Shown here one piece after another: positions 1-8,961 of a stretch of 64,000 bases of DNA. The number at the start of each line of letters is the position of its first letter. Within the stretch, counting starts at the first letter, position 1. This DNA comes from Methylomicrobium sp. GTDB lineage: Bacteria; Pseudomonadota; Gammaproteobacteria; Methylococcales; Methylomonadaceae. The notes beneath the pieces are model-generated. The model saw nothing but the letters and a program-made list of their open reading frames with translations. It was not told the DNA's origin and made no database searches. The stretch spans positions 1 to 64,000 of the forward strand of contig JAGXSU010000025.1 in the NCBI GenBank assembly GCA_018333785.1, given 5' to 3'. A program made the translations under genes and the position numbers.

Positions 1-281
1 TTTAAGTTTCTTTATGCCCTAAGCATAATAGCCTATAATTTTCGACTGTTAATTTTCCTACTTTTTGCCGCTCACTCTGTAGACTATGAATTCTCATTCT
101 TTTCAAACATACTTTGTCAGAATCAAAGTTACAAAACATGTTGCAATATAAACGTGTAATAAAAAGATTATTAGCGCTGAGCTTGTTAACAGTCATGATA
201 TTTTTTATCGTTTCTGCGGCTAAATTCGTCAAGGAAGAAACCAAATCTTCAAAGTATCAATCGGAATATCTCTCCAACATC
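1..281. repeat. Direct repeat, copy 1 (promoter and 5' end of PBP-like gene)
   Basis: This stretch is repeated without visible mismatch 325 bp downstream at 326-606; a 44-bp unrelated spacer (282-325) lies between the copies. The repeated unit holds the upstream region, including a TATAAT hexamer at 34-39, and the first codons of the penicillin-binding-protein-like gene. The left limit is unknown because the window begins inside the repeat. Confidence 0.95.
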
Positions 282-347
282 TTAATCTCAACGCTAAATA
301 AAATAGTGGTCTTTGATCGTGCGTCTTTAAGTTTCTTTATGCCCTAA
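138..347 (+). pseudogene. Truncated 5' copy of the PBP-like gene
   Basis: The frame beginning at ATG 138 (or TTG 114) encodes the same N-terminal membrane anchor as the full gene at 463-3528 for its first 48 or so residues. It then leaves the duplicated unit at 281 and ends at a stop at 345-347 after about 20 unrelated residues. All enzymatic domains are missing. It still has the duplicated upstream region, so a short membrane peptide could be expressed, but I see no reason to give it a function. The cause is the tandem duplication, or possibly an assembly error. Confidence 0.8.
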
Positions 348-606
348 GCATAATAGCCTATAATTTTCGACTGTTAATTTTCCTACTTTTTGCCGCTCAC
401 TCTGTAGACTATGAATTCTCATTCTTTTCAAACATACTTTGTCAGAATCAAAGTTACAAAACATGTTGCAATATAAACGTGTAATAAAAAGATTATTAGC
501 GCTGAGCTTGTTAACAGTCATGATATTTTTTATCGTTTCTGCGGCTAAATTCGTCAAGGAAGAAACCAAATCTTCAAAGTATCAATCGGAATATCTCTCC
601 AACATC
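326..606. repeat. Direct repeat, copy 2
   Basis: Second copy of the 281-bp unit at 1-281. This copy is continuous with the intact PBP-like gene, with its TATAAT at 359-364, so it is probably the functional promoter and 5' end. Confidence 0.95.
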
Positions 607-3528
607 ACCCAAAAGCTTGATTTTAAGTTGGAGCCCGGAGCTAATTCTAAAATCCGTTATCCTAAATACGGCCCATACGATCAAAGGCTCGGTTATACGT
701 TATTGCCTGATGCCATAGCAAAACTGGAAAAATCAGGTTACAGCGTAGTTGCACAGGCAAAATCTTCTGAAATGATGGATCAGTTGTTTGATTATGGTCT
801 CTATCCGATTTATCAGGAGAAAACCCAGACCGGCTTGCGGATTACTGATCAAAACGAAAATATCTTATTCAGTGCCAATTACCCCACGTATGGTTATCCG
901 ACTTTTGAATCCATACCGTCGCTTGTTCTACAAACGCTGTTATTCATAGAGAATCGCGAATTACTTGACGATACTCAGACCAACAAAAATCCTGCTGTTG
1001 AATGGGATCGGCTAGGTTTTGCGGGCGTTCAATTAATTGCCAAAAAACTGGGCTCGAATATTAATGTTCCGGGTGGTAGTACTTTGGCGACCCAACTGGA
1101 AAAATACAGGCATTCCCCTGAAGGAATCACAAGAACATTATCTGACAAGTTCATACAAATGGGCAGCGCATCGCTTAGAGCTTATCTGCTAGGCCCCGAT
1201 ACGCGTGAGATGCGGAAAATAATTGCTCATACCTATTTAAACTCGATGCCTCTGGCAGCAACGCCCAAGCTGGGGGAAATTCATGGTTTAGGGGATGGTT
1301 TGTCAGCTTGGTTTGGTGCCGATTTTAACGAAGTCAATACGCTATTAGCAGACCCATCCATAAACCAATCTACTGACATTACGCCAGCTCAGGCGCAAGC
1401 TTTCCGTCAAGTGTTAAGTTTACTGTTATCGCAAAGAAGACCCTCTTATTATCTGCTTGGGCCTGGATTTGAAGCATTACAGACATTGACTGACAGTTAC
1501 TTGCGGATAATGGCGACACAAGGTGTTATTTCGGCAGAGCTGCGCGATGCTGCCTTAAAAGCCCAAGTCGTTATTCCTCCTCGAGAAAACTCAGTTCCGG
1601 CCCGATTCATGGCGGAAAAGAAAACACAATCCGTGCTGCGCTCCCGATTAGCCAAAGCTATTGGGCTGAAATCAATTTACGAACTCGACCGGCTGGATTT
1701 AAGCGTTAAGACTACGATTGATTTCGAAACGCAAAAATCAGTTGCCAAAGCTTTGAGACGATTGAGTGAACCTGATGGCGCAAAAGCCGCCGGAGCTGTA
1801 GGTTTCAGGCTTTTATCCGAATCAAATGATCCCTCCCCTATAATTTATAGCTTGATGCTATTTGAACGCGGCGACAAAGGAAATCTTTTGCGGATTCAAA
1901 CCGATAACTATGACCAGCCTTTGGATATTAACGAAGGAATCAAATTGGACTTGGGTTCGACCTCAAAATTAAGGACGATGGTAAATTATTTAGAAATCAT
2001 CAGCTTGATTTATGGACAATTTAAAGACTTTTCAGCTGAGGAACTCGCCAAAGTACCGCTTCATCCGCGTGACTATTTAACGGCTTGGGTAATCAGCCAT
2101 CTCAAGGTTACTCCGGACATTGGTCTGGAAGCTTTATTGAATCTGGCTTTAGACAGGCGTTATTCGGCAAGTCCGGGAGAAAGCTTTTTTACCGGCGGAG
2201 GTTTGCACCGATTTAATAACTTTACGCGTGACGAGAATAACAAGATCATGTCGGTCCGTAATGCGCTTAAAGACTCAGTCAATTTAGTCTTTATCCGATT
2301 AATGCGGGATATTGTTTATCATCACCTTTATAAGCCGGGAGGAATGGCCCGGTGGATGGAAGATCCAAATGATTCCAGAAGACAAGAATATTTAGAGCAT
2401 TTTGCTGACCAGGAAGGTCAGGTTTATCTGCGGCGTTTTTATGGCCGATATAAAGGTAAAAGCGCACAAGAGGCACTTGAAATGCTGACTCGTAGAGTTA
2501 AGCCCAAAGCCTCCAGGTTGACCATGCTTTACCAAGCCATTTATCCGGACAGTGACATAGAAGCGTTGACCGCTTTTCTGAAAAGCCATTTGCCTGCATC
2601 TGCATTGGCAAATGAAAATATTGATAAGCTGAAAGAGAAATATTCACCCGCAACATTCAATCTGCAAGACCAAGGCTATATCACCAAAATACATCCGCTG
2701 GAACTTTGGCTGGTCAATTACATGGCTGGGCATCCCGAGGCTGACAGAGACGATGTAATCGAAGCCAGTGCAGAACAAAGGATAGATGTTTACCGCTGGT
2801 TGTTTAAGAGCACTCGAAAAAGCGCACAAAACCGGCGCATTATGACCCTTCTTGAAGCGAAAGCTTTCGAGGAAATACACCGAGATTGGCAGCGTGTAGG
2901 CTATCCATTTGGACGATTGACACCCTCTTATGCAACCTCTATCGGCGCTTCCGGTGATCGCCCAGCTGCTTTGGCAGAACTGATGGGGGTATTGCAAAAT
3001 AACGGCTTTAAACAACCGTTAATACGTTTTGAAACGCTTCATTTTGCTGAAGGCACCCCTTATGAAACGACGATGAATCGTCTGTCTGATCAGGGCCTTC
3101 GTGTTTTTGCTCCGGAAGTTGCCAAAGTCGCCAAAGATGCATTGCTGGGTGTAGTCGAAGGAGGAACTGCGACTCGGCTAAGAGGCGTTTACACTGATTC
3201 TCAGGGAGCACCGCTTGCTGTTGGCGGTAAAACAGGAACCGGCGATCATAGGCGGCAAGTAAGAGGCGAGCGAGGAGTATTGCTGGAATCACAATTCATT
3301 AGCCGCGCCGCGACATTTGCTTTTTTTATGGGTGATCGCTTCTTCGGTGTCATAACAGCCTATGTAGAGGGTCCTGAAGCTGAAAAATACCGCTTTACCA
3401 GTTCCTTGCCGGTACAAATCATCAAATCATTGGAACCGACGCTGGCCCCGCTTATCAGAAAACCATTCGGCATAGACAAATCAAATCAAGAAGTAAACCT
3501 TGTGACCACAGACAAAAACCATTCCTGA
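463..3528 (+). CDS. Class A penicillin-binding-protein-like transglycosylase/transpeptidase
   Basis: Predicted to polymerise and cross-link peptidoglycan in the periplasm while anchored by one N-terminal membrane segment (RLLALSLLTVMIFFIVSAA). About 1021 residues. A GT51-like region contains IENREL near residue 163, where the family usually has an ED pair, and GGSTLATQLEKYR. The transpeptidase part carries the SxxK motif STSK at 499-502, an SVN motif and KTG at about 923. The acidic EN variant and the unusual sequence around the transglycosylase motifs mark a divergent branch, so glycosyltransferase activity is less certain than transpeptidase-type acylation. ATG 463 was chosen; an in-frame TTG at 439 is the alternative, and neither has a strong ribosome site. 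A methyltransferase gene follows 11 bp downstream. Confidence 0.85.
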   Translation: MLQYKRVIKRLLALSLLTVMIFFIVSAAKFVKEETKSSKYQSEYLSNITQKLDFKLEPGANSKIRYPKYGPYDQRLGYTLLPDAIAKLEKSGYSVVAQAKSSEMMDQLFDYGLYPIYQEKTQTGLRITDQNENILFSANYPTYGYPTFESIPSLVLQTLLFIENRELLDDTQTNKNPAVEWDRLGFAGVQLIAKKLGSNINVPGGSTLATQLEKYRHSPEGITRTLSDKFIQMGSASLRAYLLGPDTREMRKIIAHTYLNSMPLAATPKLGEIHGLGDGLSAWFGADFNEVNTLLADPSINQSTDITPAQAQAFRQVLSLLLSQRRPSYYLLGPGFEALQTLTDSYLRIMATQGVISAELRDAALKAQVVIPPRENSVPARFMAEKKTQSVLRSRLAKAIGLKSIYELDRLDLSVKTTIDFETQKSVAKALRRLSEPDGAKAAGAVGFRLLSESNDPSPIIYSLMLFERGDKGNLLRIQTDNYDQPLDINEGIKLDLGSTSKLRTMVNYLEIISLIYGQFKDFSAEELAKVPLHPRDYLTAWVISHLKVTPDIGLEALLNLALDRRYSASPGESFFTGGGLHRFNNFTRDENNKIMSVRNALKDSVNLVFIRLMRDIVYHHLYKPGGMARWMEDPNDSRRQEYLEHFADQEGQVYLRRFYGRYKGKSAQEALEMLTRRVKPKASRLTMLYQAIYPDSDIEALTAFLKSHLPASALANENIDKLKEKYSPATFNLQDQGYITKIHPLELWLVNYMAGHPEADRDDVIEASAEQRIDVYRWLFKSTRKSAQNRRIMTLLEAKAFEEIHRDWQRVGYPFGRLTPSYATSIGASGDRPAALAELMGVLQNNGFKQPLIRFETLHFAEGTPYETTMNRLSDQGLRVFAPEVAKVAKDALLGVVEGGTATRLRGVYTDSQGAPLAVGGKTGTGDHRRQVRGERGVLLESQFISRAATFAFFMGDRFFGVITAYVEGPEAEKYRFTSSLPVQIIKSLEPTLAPLIRKPFGIDKSNQEVNLVTTDKNHS

Positions 3529-3539
3529 TATCCTCACCT

Positions 3540-4361
3540 ATGGTTAATTTGCCTTATTTTGATACATTGCTTAAATTGCTTGCACAAGATCGTCTTGTTG
3601 AAAAGCCGTTTGGCAAGCATGTGCATTGGGGCTTTTGGGATCAGCCCGAACAGGCAACATTGTCGACAGATGATTTCATTCAAGCCACAGAAAATCTGAC
3701 GTGTAAACTCTGTGCATTCGCTGAAATAAATGATGGAATGACTGTTTTAGATGTGGGTTGCGGTTTTGGAGGCACTCTTGCATATTTGCAAGAAACCTAC
3801 AGTAATCTGAAATTATACGGACTTAATTTGGATATTCGACAATTGTATCGAGCCAAGAATAATTTGCTGCAAATTCCTGACAGTCCCTATCTTCTTGTCA
3901 ACGGCAATGCTTGTTCCCTGCCCTTCCCTGATCAATCCATCAATTGTGTTTTAGCGGTTGAATGCATATTCCATTTCCCTGACAGAGCATTATTTTTTCA
4001 GGAGGTTTTCAGGGTTTTAAAACCGGGCGGAACGCTGGTGTTCTCAGATTTTGTGCCGAAACCGTGGCTGGCTCCATTAACTCAGATAAAATTACCCAGA
4101 CCGTTCGGGTTTCATTTTTATGGCCACTGTCAGTTTGATTTTACTGTTGAAAAATACCGGAACCTGGCGAAAGAAACAGGATTTTCTGAGAAAAATGAAC
4201 TCGATATTACCTTAAATACATTACCGACTTACCGTTTTCTGCGGCGTTTTGCCAGAGATGTAGGTTTTTATAACGTATCAGCAATAATGGAGACGACGAC
4301 CGCTGAACTGGTCAGTCGTTTGGGTTGGCTGGATTATTTGATATTAAGTTATCGAAAATAA
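3540..4361 (+). CDS. Class I SAM-dependent methyltransferase
   Basis: A 273-residue Rossmann-fold methyltransferase. Motif I is VLDVGCGFGGTLAYL at about residues 69-83, and the post-motif region EVFRVLKPGGTLVFSDF follows near residue 160, as in methyltransferase family 11/25 small-molecule and lipid enzymes. No membrane segment is seen, so it should be cytosolic. It begins 11 bp after the PBP-like gene and is probably cotranscribed with it. The substrate cannot be told from sequence. The C-terminal quarter has no recognisable motif. Confidence 0.85.
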   Translation: MVNLPYFDTLLKLLAQDRLVEKPFGKHVHWGFWDQPEQATLSTDDFIQATENLTCKLCAFAEINDGMTVLDVGCGFGGTLAYLQETYSNLKLYGLNLDIRQLYRAKNNLLQIPDSPYLLVNGNACSLPFPDQSINCVLAVECIFHFPDRALFFQEVFRVLKPGGTLVFSDFVPKPWLAPLTQIKLPRPFGFHFYGHCQFDFTVEKYRNLAKETGFSEKNELDITLNTLPTYRFLRRFARDVGFYNVSAIMETTTAELVSRLGWLDYLILSYRK

Positions 4362-4410
4362 TCACAAGAGATACTGTTTATTCATAAATTTAGACTGATG
4401 TTGACTCATT

Positions 4411-4587
4411 TTAGGTCCATTCTGTTTTAACGACTTTACAACGGACGCATTGATAAAGAGTACTTAGTTTTCCAAACTTGACATCAAACTTTTTTTCTTT
4501 AACGTTCTGCCATTTATGAAAGCCGTTCTTGCACATGATATTTTTTTTATCATGCGGCTTTTTTTTGAATTCAATTATTTCGGCCAT
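4411..4587 (-). CDS. Small zinc-ribbon-like protein
   Basis: A 58-residue basic protein with two cysteine/histidine clusters, CKNGFHKW and CVRCKVV, spaced like a small zinc ribbon; four potential ligands are visible. I do not recognise a named family and assign no function. The ATG at 4587 was preferred over an in-frame TTG at 4593. It is divergent from bcp, whose start lies 20 bp away, so the two promoters must overlap the neighbouring coding sequences or be very compact. Confidence 0.55.
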   Translation of the reverse strand: MAEIIEFKKKPHDKKNIMCKNGFHKWQNVKEKKFDVKFGKLSTLYQCVRCKVVKTEWT

Positions 4588-4607
4588 ACTCAAGGTAAAT
4601 CAAACAA

Positions 4608-5063
4608 ATGGAAGCATTGACAACCGGGCAAATCAGCCCTGATTTTTCGCTACAAGACGCTAATGGCGTCAACCATCAACTTGCTCAGTATAGAGGCAAA
4701 TGGGTTGTTCTTTATTTTTACCCCAAAGACAATACGCCTGGTTGCACTATCGAAGCCTGTCAATTCAGGGATCATGATCAAACGTTAAAAGCGTTGAACG
4801 CCGTTGTGCTGGGCGTAAGCACCGATTCAATCACCAGCCATGAAAAATTTATACAGCGTCAATCACTGTCTTTTACGTTGTTATCCGATTCAGATGGCAA
4901 AGTTAGCCAATCTTATGGTGCGCTGTTTAAACTCGGTCCGATTAAGTTCAGCAAGCGGCACACCTTTATTATCAATCCGGAAGGCGTGATTACCAGGATA
5001 TACAGGCAGGTCAAACCCGCCAAACACAGCGAAGAAGTCATTGAGGCAATAAAAAACTGCTGA
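4608..5063 (+). CDS. bcp: Thioredoxin-dependent peroxiredoxin Bcp (PrxQ)
   Basis: Reduces hydrogen peroxide and organic hydroperoxides in the cytosol using thioredoxin. The 151-residue length is typical for Bcp/PrxQ. The peroxidatic cysteine is C46 in PKDNTPGCTIEACQF, and C51 five residues later is the resolving cysteine of the atypical 2-Cys subclass. The gene is followed by a strong stem-loop at 5098-5130. It is divergent from the small zinc-ribbon gene and convergent with the TetR gene. Confidence 0.95.
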   Translation: MEALTTGQISPDFSLQDANGVNHQLAQYRGKWVVLYFYPKDNTPGCTIEACQFRDHDQTLKALNAVVLGVSTDSITSHEKFIQRQSLSFTLLSDSDGKVSQSYGALFKLGPIKFSKRHTFIINPEGVITRIYRQVKPAKHSEEVIEAIKNC

Positions 5064-5097
5064 TCGTGATTAATTTCGGTTCGTGGGAATAAACATG

Positions 5098-5130
5098 GGC
5101 AGGTGCCATAGCTATTCTACGTCACCTGCC
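5098..5130. terminator. Stem-loop terminator between bcp and tetR
   Basis: GGCAGGTG (5098-5105) pairs with CACCTGCC (5123-5130) around a 17-nt loop. On the + strand it is followed by ATCATCATTTTTT. It sits between convergent genes and could stop transcription from both sides, more convincingly from bcp. Confidence 0.7.
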
Positions 5131-5134
5131 ATCA

Positions 5135-5734
5135 TCATTTTTTATGAATCGCGTGCCAGGCAGCAAGCCAAGCCGGAGACTGATAGCTATCCACTGATTT
5201 AGTCAGATTTCCTGATACGGCCATGACTAATGTGTAATTGATAATTCCAAAAAATAAGGTGTAAACCACCATGGGATCCATGTTTTTGATCTCTTCAGCC
5301 TTGATGCCTGCTTGGATAATTTTTATTATTTTTATAAAAGGCGCTGTTTCTATCAAAGGCTTTTCGTCAGGTAAAAATTCAGAAAGCTTGATCACGAATA
5401 AAAATTCAATGATATCCGGCGCATCTTGTGCCAATCGAAATAATAACCCTACAACTTCCCTTAATTGTTCTGAAGGTTTTTTATTACATCGACGAATATC
5501 GTCGATAGAAATACTTAAACTGTCGATAATGTTTGCGTAAAGAGCGGCGGCTATCGTCTGTTTATTTTTAAAATGCTGGTAAACGCCACTGGTTGTTTTG
5601 ATACCCGCTTCTTTGGCAATATCCGTTAACGACGTATTAAAAAAACCTTTTTGGGCGAATAACCTTAAAGCAGCCAGGAGTATTTCATCCGGAGTGTCCA
5701 GCTTTTTATTATTATTTTCTATTTCTTGTTCCAT
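5135..5734 (-). CDS. TetR/AcrR-family transcriptional regulator
   Basis: A repressor-type regulator of 199 residues. The N-terminal helix-turn-helix covers roughly residues 15-60 (ILLAALRLFAQKGFFNTSLT through SGVYQHFKNKQTIAAALY), typical of TetR. The C-terminal ligand domain has no diagnostic motif. The frame stays open to 5818, but the ATG at 5734 is preferred because a perfect inverted repeat at 5789-5804, a likely operator, would otherwise lie inside the gene, and because TetR domains begin close to their start. No obvious target gene is adjacent. The ligand is unknown. Confidence 0.85.
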   Translation of the reverse strand: MEQEIENNNKKLDTPDEILLAALRLFAQKGFFNTSLTDIAKEAGIKTTSGVYQHFKNKQTIAAALYANIIDSLSISIDDIRRCNKKPSEQLREVVGLLFRLAQDAPDIIEFLFVIKLSEFLPDEKPLIETAPFIKIIKIIQAGIKAEEIKNMDPMVVYTLFFGIINYTLVMAVSGNLTKSVDSYQSPAWLAAWHAIHKK

Positions 5735-5788
5735 TTTCGCTTTTTGCAGCAAAATCAATGTGCTACTTATAATTAAATTGTTAGAAAA

Positions 5789-5804
5789 AACACTACTTAG
5801 TGTT
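5789..5804. promoter_or_regulatory. Palindromic candidate operator of the TetR gene
   Basis: AACACTA-CT-TAGTGTT has perfect 7-bp arms and a 2-bp centre. It lies 55 bp upstream of the preferred tetR start in an AT-rich region. Autoregulation by the TetR protein is the usual arrangement in this family; the link here is inferred from position and symmetry only. Confidence 0.55.
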
Positions 5805-5886
5805 GAAATCCAATTCACTGTCGAATGGGAATTTACAGCCTAAGTATGTCGCCAGATCAGTTAACCTATCTGTTTTTGTAATCGGT

Positions 5887-6456
5887 TTAAAGCGTATCAT
5901 TTTGAATGACATGCCAGGCGGCTTTCAAGTAATTGATCATCGACCATAATGTCAGAAAAGCCGCTAAATACAGTAAAAAATAACCGGATGTTTTAACCGG
6001 AAAGCCCGCTATATCATGGCTGTAGAGAAGAAATGAAATCGCGAGCATCTGTGCACTGGTTTTCCATTTGCCCAATTCAGAGACTTTAACTTTAGCTCTT
6101 TGACCCAATTCGGCCATCCATTCTCTCAACGAAGCGATGGTAATTTCACGGCCGATAATGATGGCCGCAGGAATAGCCAGATAAGGCGAACCATCCTGCT
6201 GAACGATCAGGACCAAAACAAAGGCAACCATCAATTTATCAGCAACCGGGTCTAAAAAAGCACCAAATCGTGTTTCCAGGCCCATTTTTCTGGCTAAATA
6301 ACCATCCAGCCAATCGGTAAAGCCAGCAACCACAAAAATAAGCGTGCTCGCCAGATTAGCGTGTTCCCAGGGTAAATAAAAAAACACAGCCAATAAAGGA
6401 ATCAAAAAGATTCTTAGCAAGGTTAAATGAGTTGGTAAGTTTAATTTAATTGCCAT
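5887..6456 (-). CDS. pgsA: CDP-diacylglycerol-glycerol-3-phosphate 3-phosphatidyltransferase
   Basis: Makes phosphatidylglycerol phosphate, the committed step of anionic phospholipid synthesis, in the inner membrane. The CDP-alcohol phosphatidyltransferase signature is complete: D51-G52-x2-A55-R56-x8-G65-x3-D69-x3-D73. Several hydrophobic segments give an integral membrane protein of 189 residues, the normal size. The start at 6456 was chosen over an in-frame 6513 because it places the first hydrophobic segment as in homologues. It overlaps the uvrC stop by 11 bp and is the last gene of the prfC-udg-uvrC-pgsA operon; uvrC-pgsA adjacency is common in proteobacteria. Confidence 0.95.
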   Translation of the reverse strand: MAIKLNLPTHLTLLRIFLIPLLAVFFYLPWEHANLASTLIFVVAGFTDWLDGYLARKMGLETRFGAFLDPVADKLMVAFVLVLIVQQDGSPYLAIPAAIIIGREITIASLREWMAELGQRAKVKVSELGKWKTSAQMLAISFLLYSHDIAGFPVKTSGYFLLYLAAFLTLWSMINYLKAAWHVIQNDTL

Positions 6457-8287
6457 CTTGTTGATGTAATTGATCGTAAATTTTTTGCGCCAAGTGTTTG
6501 CTGATGCCGTCAATACTGCTTAATGCATCAACACTGGCCCTTGTTATACCCTGCAATCCGCCAAATTGTTTTAGTAAGAGTTGACGCCTTTTGGGCCCTA
6601 GTCCTGAAATCTCCTCTAACAACGATTCTCTTTTGGCTTTCCCTCGTCGTTGCCTGTGTCCTGTAATTGCAAACCGATGCGCCTCGTCCCTGATATGCTG
6701 TATCAGTAATAAAGCTGACGAACCGGGAGAAAAGTCTATGGGTTGTTCCTGGTCGGTCAGAATTAATTTTTCCATCCCCGCCTTTCGATCGGGTCCCTTG
6801 GAAACGCCGACTATCATAACATTGTTTATCGCTAATTCAGCCAAAGCCTTTTTTGCCTCATTGACCTGCCCCCTACCCCCATCAATGAATAAAATATCCG
6901 GCGCTTCGTATTCGCCTTTTTTAATTCGTGCAAAGCGGCGCGATACGGCTTGATGAATGGCCGCGTAATCATCACCGCCTGTGATACCCTGAATATTGAA
7001 GCGGCGATAAGCGGATTTGACAGGCCCTTCCTGATCAAAGACAACACAAGAGGCGACTGTCTGGTCACCCTGCGTATGACTGATGTCAAAACATTCCAGA
7101 CGCTTGGGTATTTCACTGCAGCCCAGTTCTTCTTGCAGGCTGACATAGCGTCCATACAAACCTTGACGATTTGATAACTTGGCATTGAGTGCACTTTCGG
7201 CGTTGGTCATCGCCATTTGCAGCCATTTTAACCGTTCTCCGCGAACACTGGTACAGAGGCTGACCGGACGTTTTGCATGCTGTGTCAACACGTCCTGCAA
7301 CAGCTCAATTTCGTCAATGTCATGACTTAAAATTAATTCAGAAGGAATCGGTTTATCCAGGTAGTACTGCGCTATAAAAGCCTGCAGAATATTTTCAGAC
7401 GCGGCGTCATCGAATAGCTTGGGATAAAATAACTTGTTACCCAAATGTTGTCCGTTGCGTATAAAAAAAACCTGAACAGCAGCTATGCCGGCTCGAGTAG
7501 CACAAGCAACAATATCGACATCGCCTCGTTCGCCATGGACAAAATGCTTTTCAAGAATGCCCCGAATCCGGGAAATTTGATCCCGGTACGCCGCAGCCTG
7601 CTCAAAATCCAAAGACATGGCCGCTTTTTCCATTTTTTCGATCAAGCGGTTGATTAAAGTTTCACTTTTACCCTCTAGAAACAAAACGGTACCTTCTACA
7701 TCCAGTCCATAGTCTTCTCGATTGATTAATCCGACGCAAGGCGCTGTGCAGCGCTGAATTTGATGTTGCAGACAAGGACGCGAACGATTTTGATAATAAG
7801 AGTCTTCACACTGGCGCACCGGAAAAATTTTCTGAATTAATTTTAAGGTTTCCTTAACGGCTCCGGCGCTGGGATAAGGTCCGAAGTAGAGGCCCCGCAG
7901 CTTTTTTGCGCCTCGATGAAAAGTAACGCGTGGAAAATCATGAAGACTGGAAATATAGATGTAGGGATACGATTTGTCGTCTCTAAGACAAATGTTGTAC
8001 TTGGGCATATAGCGCTTGATGAGCTGACTTTCCAGTAACAGCGCTTCGCCTTCACTGTGGGTTACGGTGACTTCAATATCCGCAACATGGCTCACCATAG
8101 CCTGTTGTTTGGGAGACGCGGTTTGGCTTCTGAAATAGCTGGAAACCCGGTTTTTCAGATTTTTAGCCTTGCCAATGTAAAGCACTTCGCCTTTTTGATT
8201 GAGCATTTTATAAACGCCCGGGCGGGGGGTTAAGGTTTTCAGGAAGCCCTTAACGTCAAATTCATTAAAAGATGAGTCGCCTGTCAC
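6446..8287 (-). CDS. uvrC: Excinuclease ABC subunit C
   Basis: Makes both incisions in nucleotide excision repair with UvrB. Over 613 residues it shows the N-terminal GIY-YIG nuclease (PGVYKMLNQKGEVLYIGKAK, about residues 18-37), a UVR motif that binds UvrB (MSLDFEQAAAYRDQISRI), the RNase H-like 5' nuclease domain (LFIDGGRGQV) and C-terminal helix-hairpin-helix motifs (ISGLGPKRRQLLLKQFGG). The start is a GTG at 8287, two bases after the stop of the uracil-DNA glycosylase gene, indicating translational coupling. The length matches the family. Confidence 0.97.
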   Translation of the reverse strand: MTGDSSFNEFDVKGFLKTLTPRPGVYKMLNQKGEVLYIGKAKNLKNRVSSYFRSQTASPKQQAMVSHVADIEVTVTHSEGEALLLESQLIKRYMPKYNICLRDDKSYPYIYISSLHDFPRVTFHRGAKKLRGLYFGPYPSAGAVKETLKLIQKIFPVRQCEDSYYQNRSRPCLQHQIQRCTAPCVGLINREDYGLDVEGTVLFLEGKSETLINRLIEKMEKAAMSLDFEQAAAYRDQISRIRGILEKHFVHGERGDVDIVACATRAGIAAVQVFFIRNGQHLGNKLFYPKLFDDAASENILQAFIAQYYLDKPIPSELILSHDIDEIELLQDVLTQHAKRPVSLCTSVRGERLKWLQMAMTNAESALNAKLSNRQGLYGRYVSLQEELGCSEIPKRLECFDISHTQGDQTVASCVVFDQEGPVKSAYRRFNIQGITGGDDYAAIHQAVSRRFARIKKGEYEAPDILFIDGGRGQVNEAKKALAELAINNVMIVGVSKGPDRKAGMEKLILTDQEQPIDFSPGSSALLLIQHIRDEAHRFAITGHRQRRGKAKRESLLEEISGLGPKRRQLLLKQFGGLQGITRASVDALSSIDGISKHLAQKIYDQLHQQDGN

Positions 8288-8289
8288 CG

Positions 8290-8961
8290 TTACTTGGATA
8301 GTTGTGCAATAGTTTGAAAAACATCGGAAAACATGGCTTTTGTTAACCGTTTTGTCTGGACGTTATAACGGCTGCAATGATAAGAATCAATCAATAGGCG
8401 GCCTGCTGGCAACGTATGTACTTGATTATGCCCAAACCGGGCCGCACTCGCTTTTAATCCGTATGCTTTAAGCACTGCCTGATGAGCGATCTGCCCCAAG
8501 GCCAGAATAATCGCTCGTTCTGATAACTGCTTTAATTCAGCAGCAAGGAATTGATTGCAGCGGTTGATTTCCTCGACGGTTGGCTTATTTTGCGGAGGTA
8601 AACATTTGACGGCATTGGTTATTTTGCAATTTTTGAGCACTAATCCATCACCAAGATGAGTCGATACAGGCTGATTGCTGTAACCAAATTCATACAATGC
8701 TTCATAGAGCAAAATACCCGCATAATCTCCGGTAAATGGCCGCCCGGTAGCATTGGCCCCATGCATGCCGGGCGCCAAACCGACAATCAATAATCCGGGG
8801 TTGCTATCTCCGAAAGGCGCCACGGGTCTTGCGTGATAAGCCGGAAACTTGCATTTGACATCGATCAGGAATTGATCCAGCCGATTACAGCTTTTACAGT
8901 CAGGATCAAACAAGAGAATCGAATCCATGCAAGGTTCGCCAGAAGTGATATCAGAGTTCAC
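8290..8961 (-). CDS. Uracil-DNA glycosylase, family 4/5 type
   Basis: Removes uracil or deaminated bases from DNA. The family motif appears as [19 protein letters not shown] near residues 57-75, the arrangement seen in family 5 (UdgB-like) enzymes, where the GLAPG loop lacks the usual acidic catalytic residue. Cysteines CKSC near the N-terminus and a second pair further on ([13 protein letters not shown]) fit the iron-sulphur cluster of families 4 and 5. It overlaps prfC by 11 bp, and an internal ATG at 8928 is an alternative start. Position between prfC and uvrC places it in a DNA repair operon. Confidence 0.85.
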   Translation of the reverse strand: MNSDITSGEPCMDSILLFDPDCKSCNRLDQFLIDVKCKFPAYHARPVAPFGDSNPGLLIVGLAPGMHGANATGRPFTGDYAGILLYEALYEFGYSNQPVSTHLGDGLVLKNCKITNAVKCLPPQNKPTVEEINRCNQFLAAELKQLSERAIILALGQIAHQAVLKAYGLKASAARFGHNQVHTLPAGRLLIDSYHCSRYNVQTKRLTKAMFSDVFQTIAQLSK

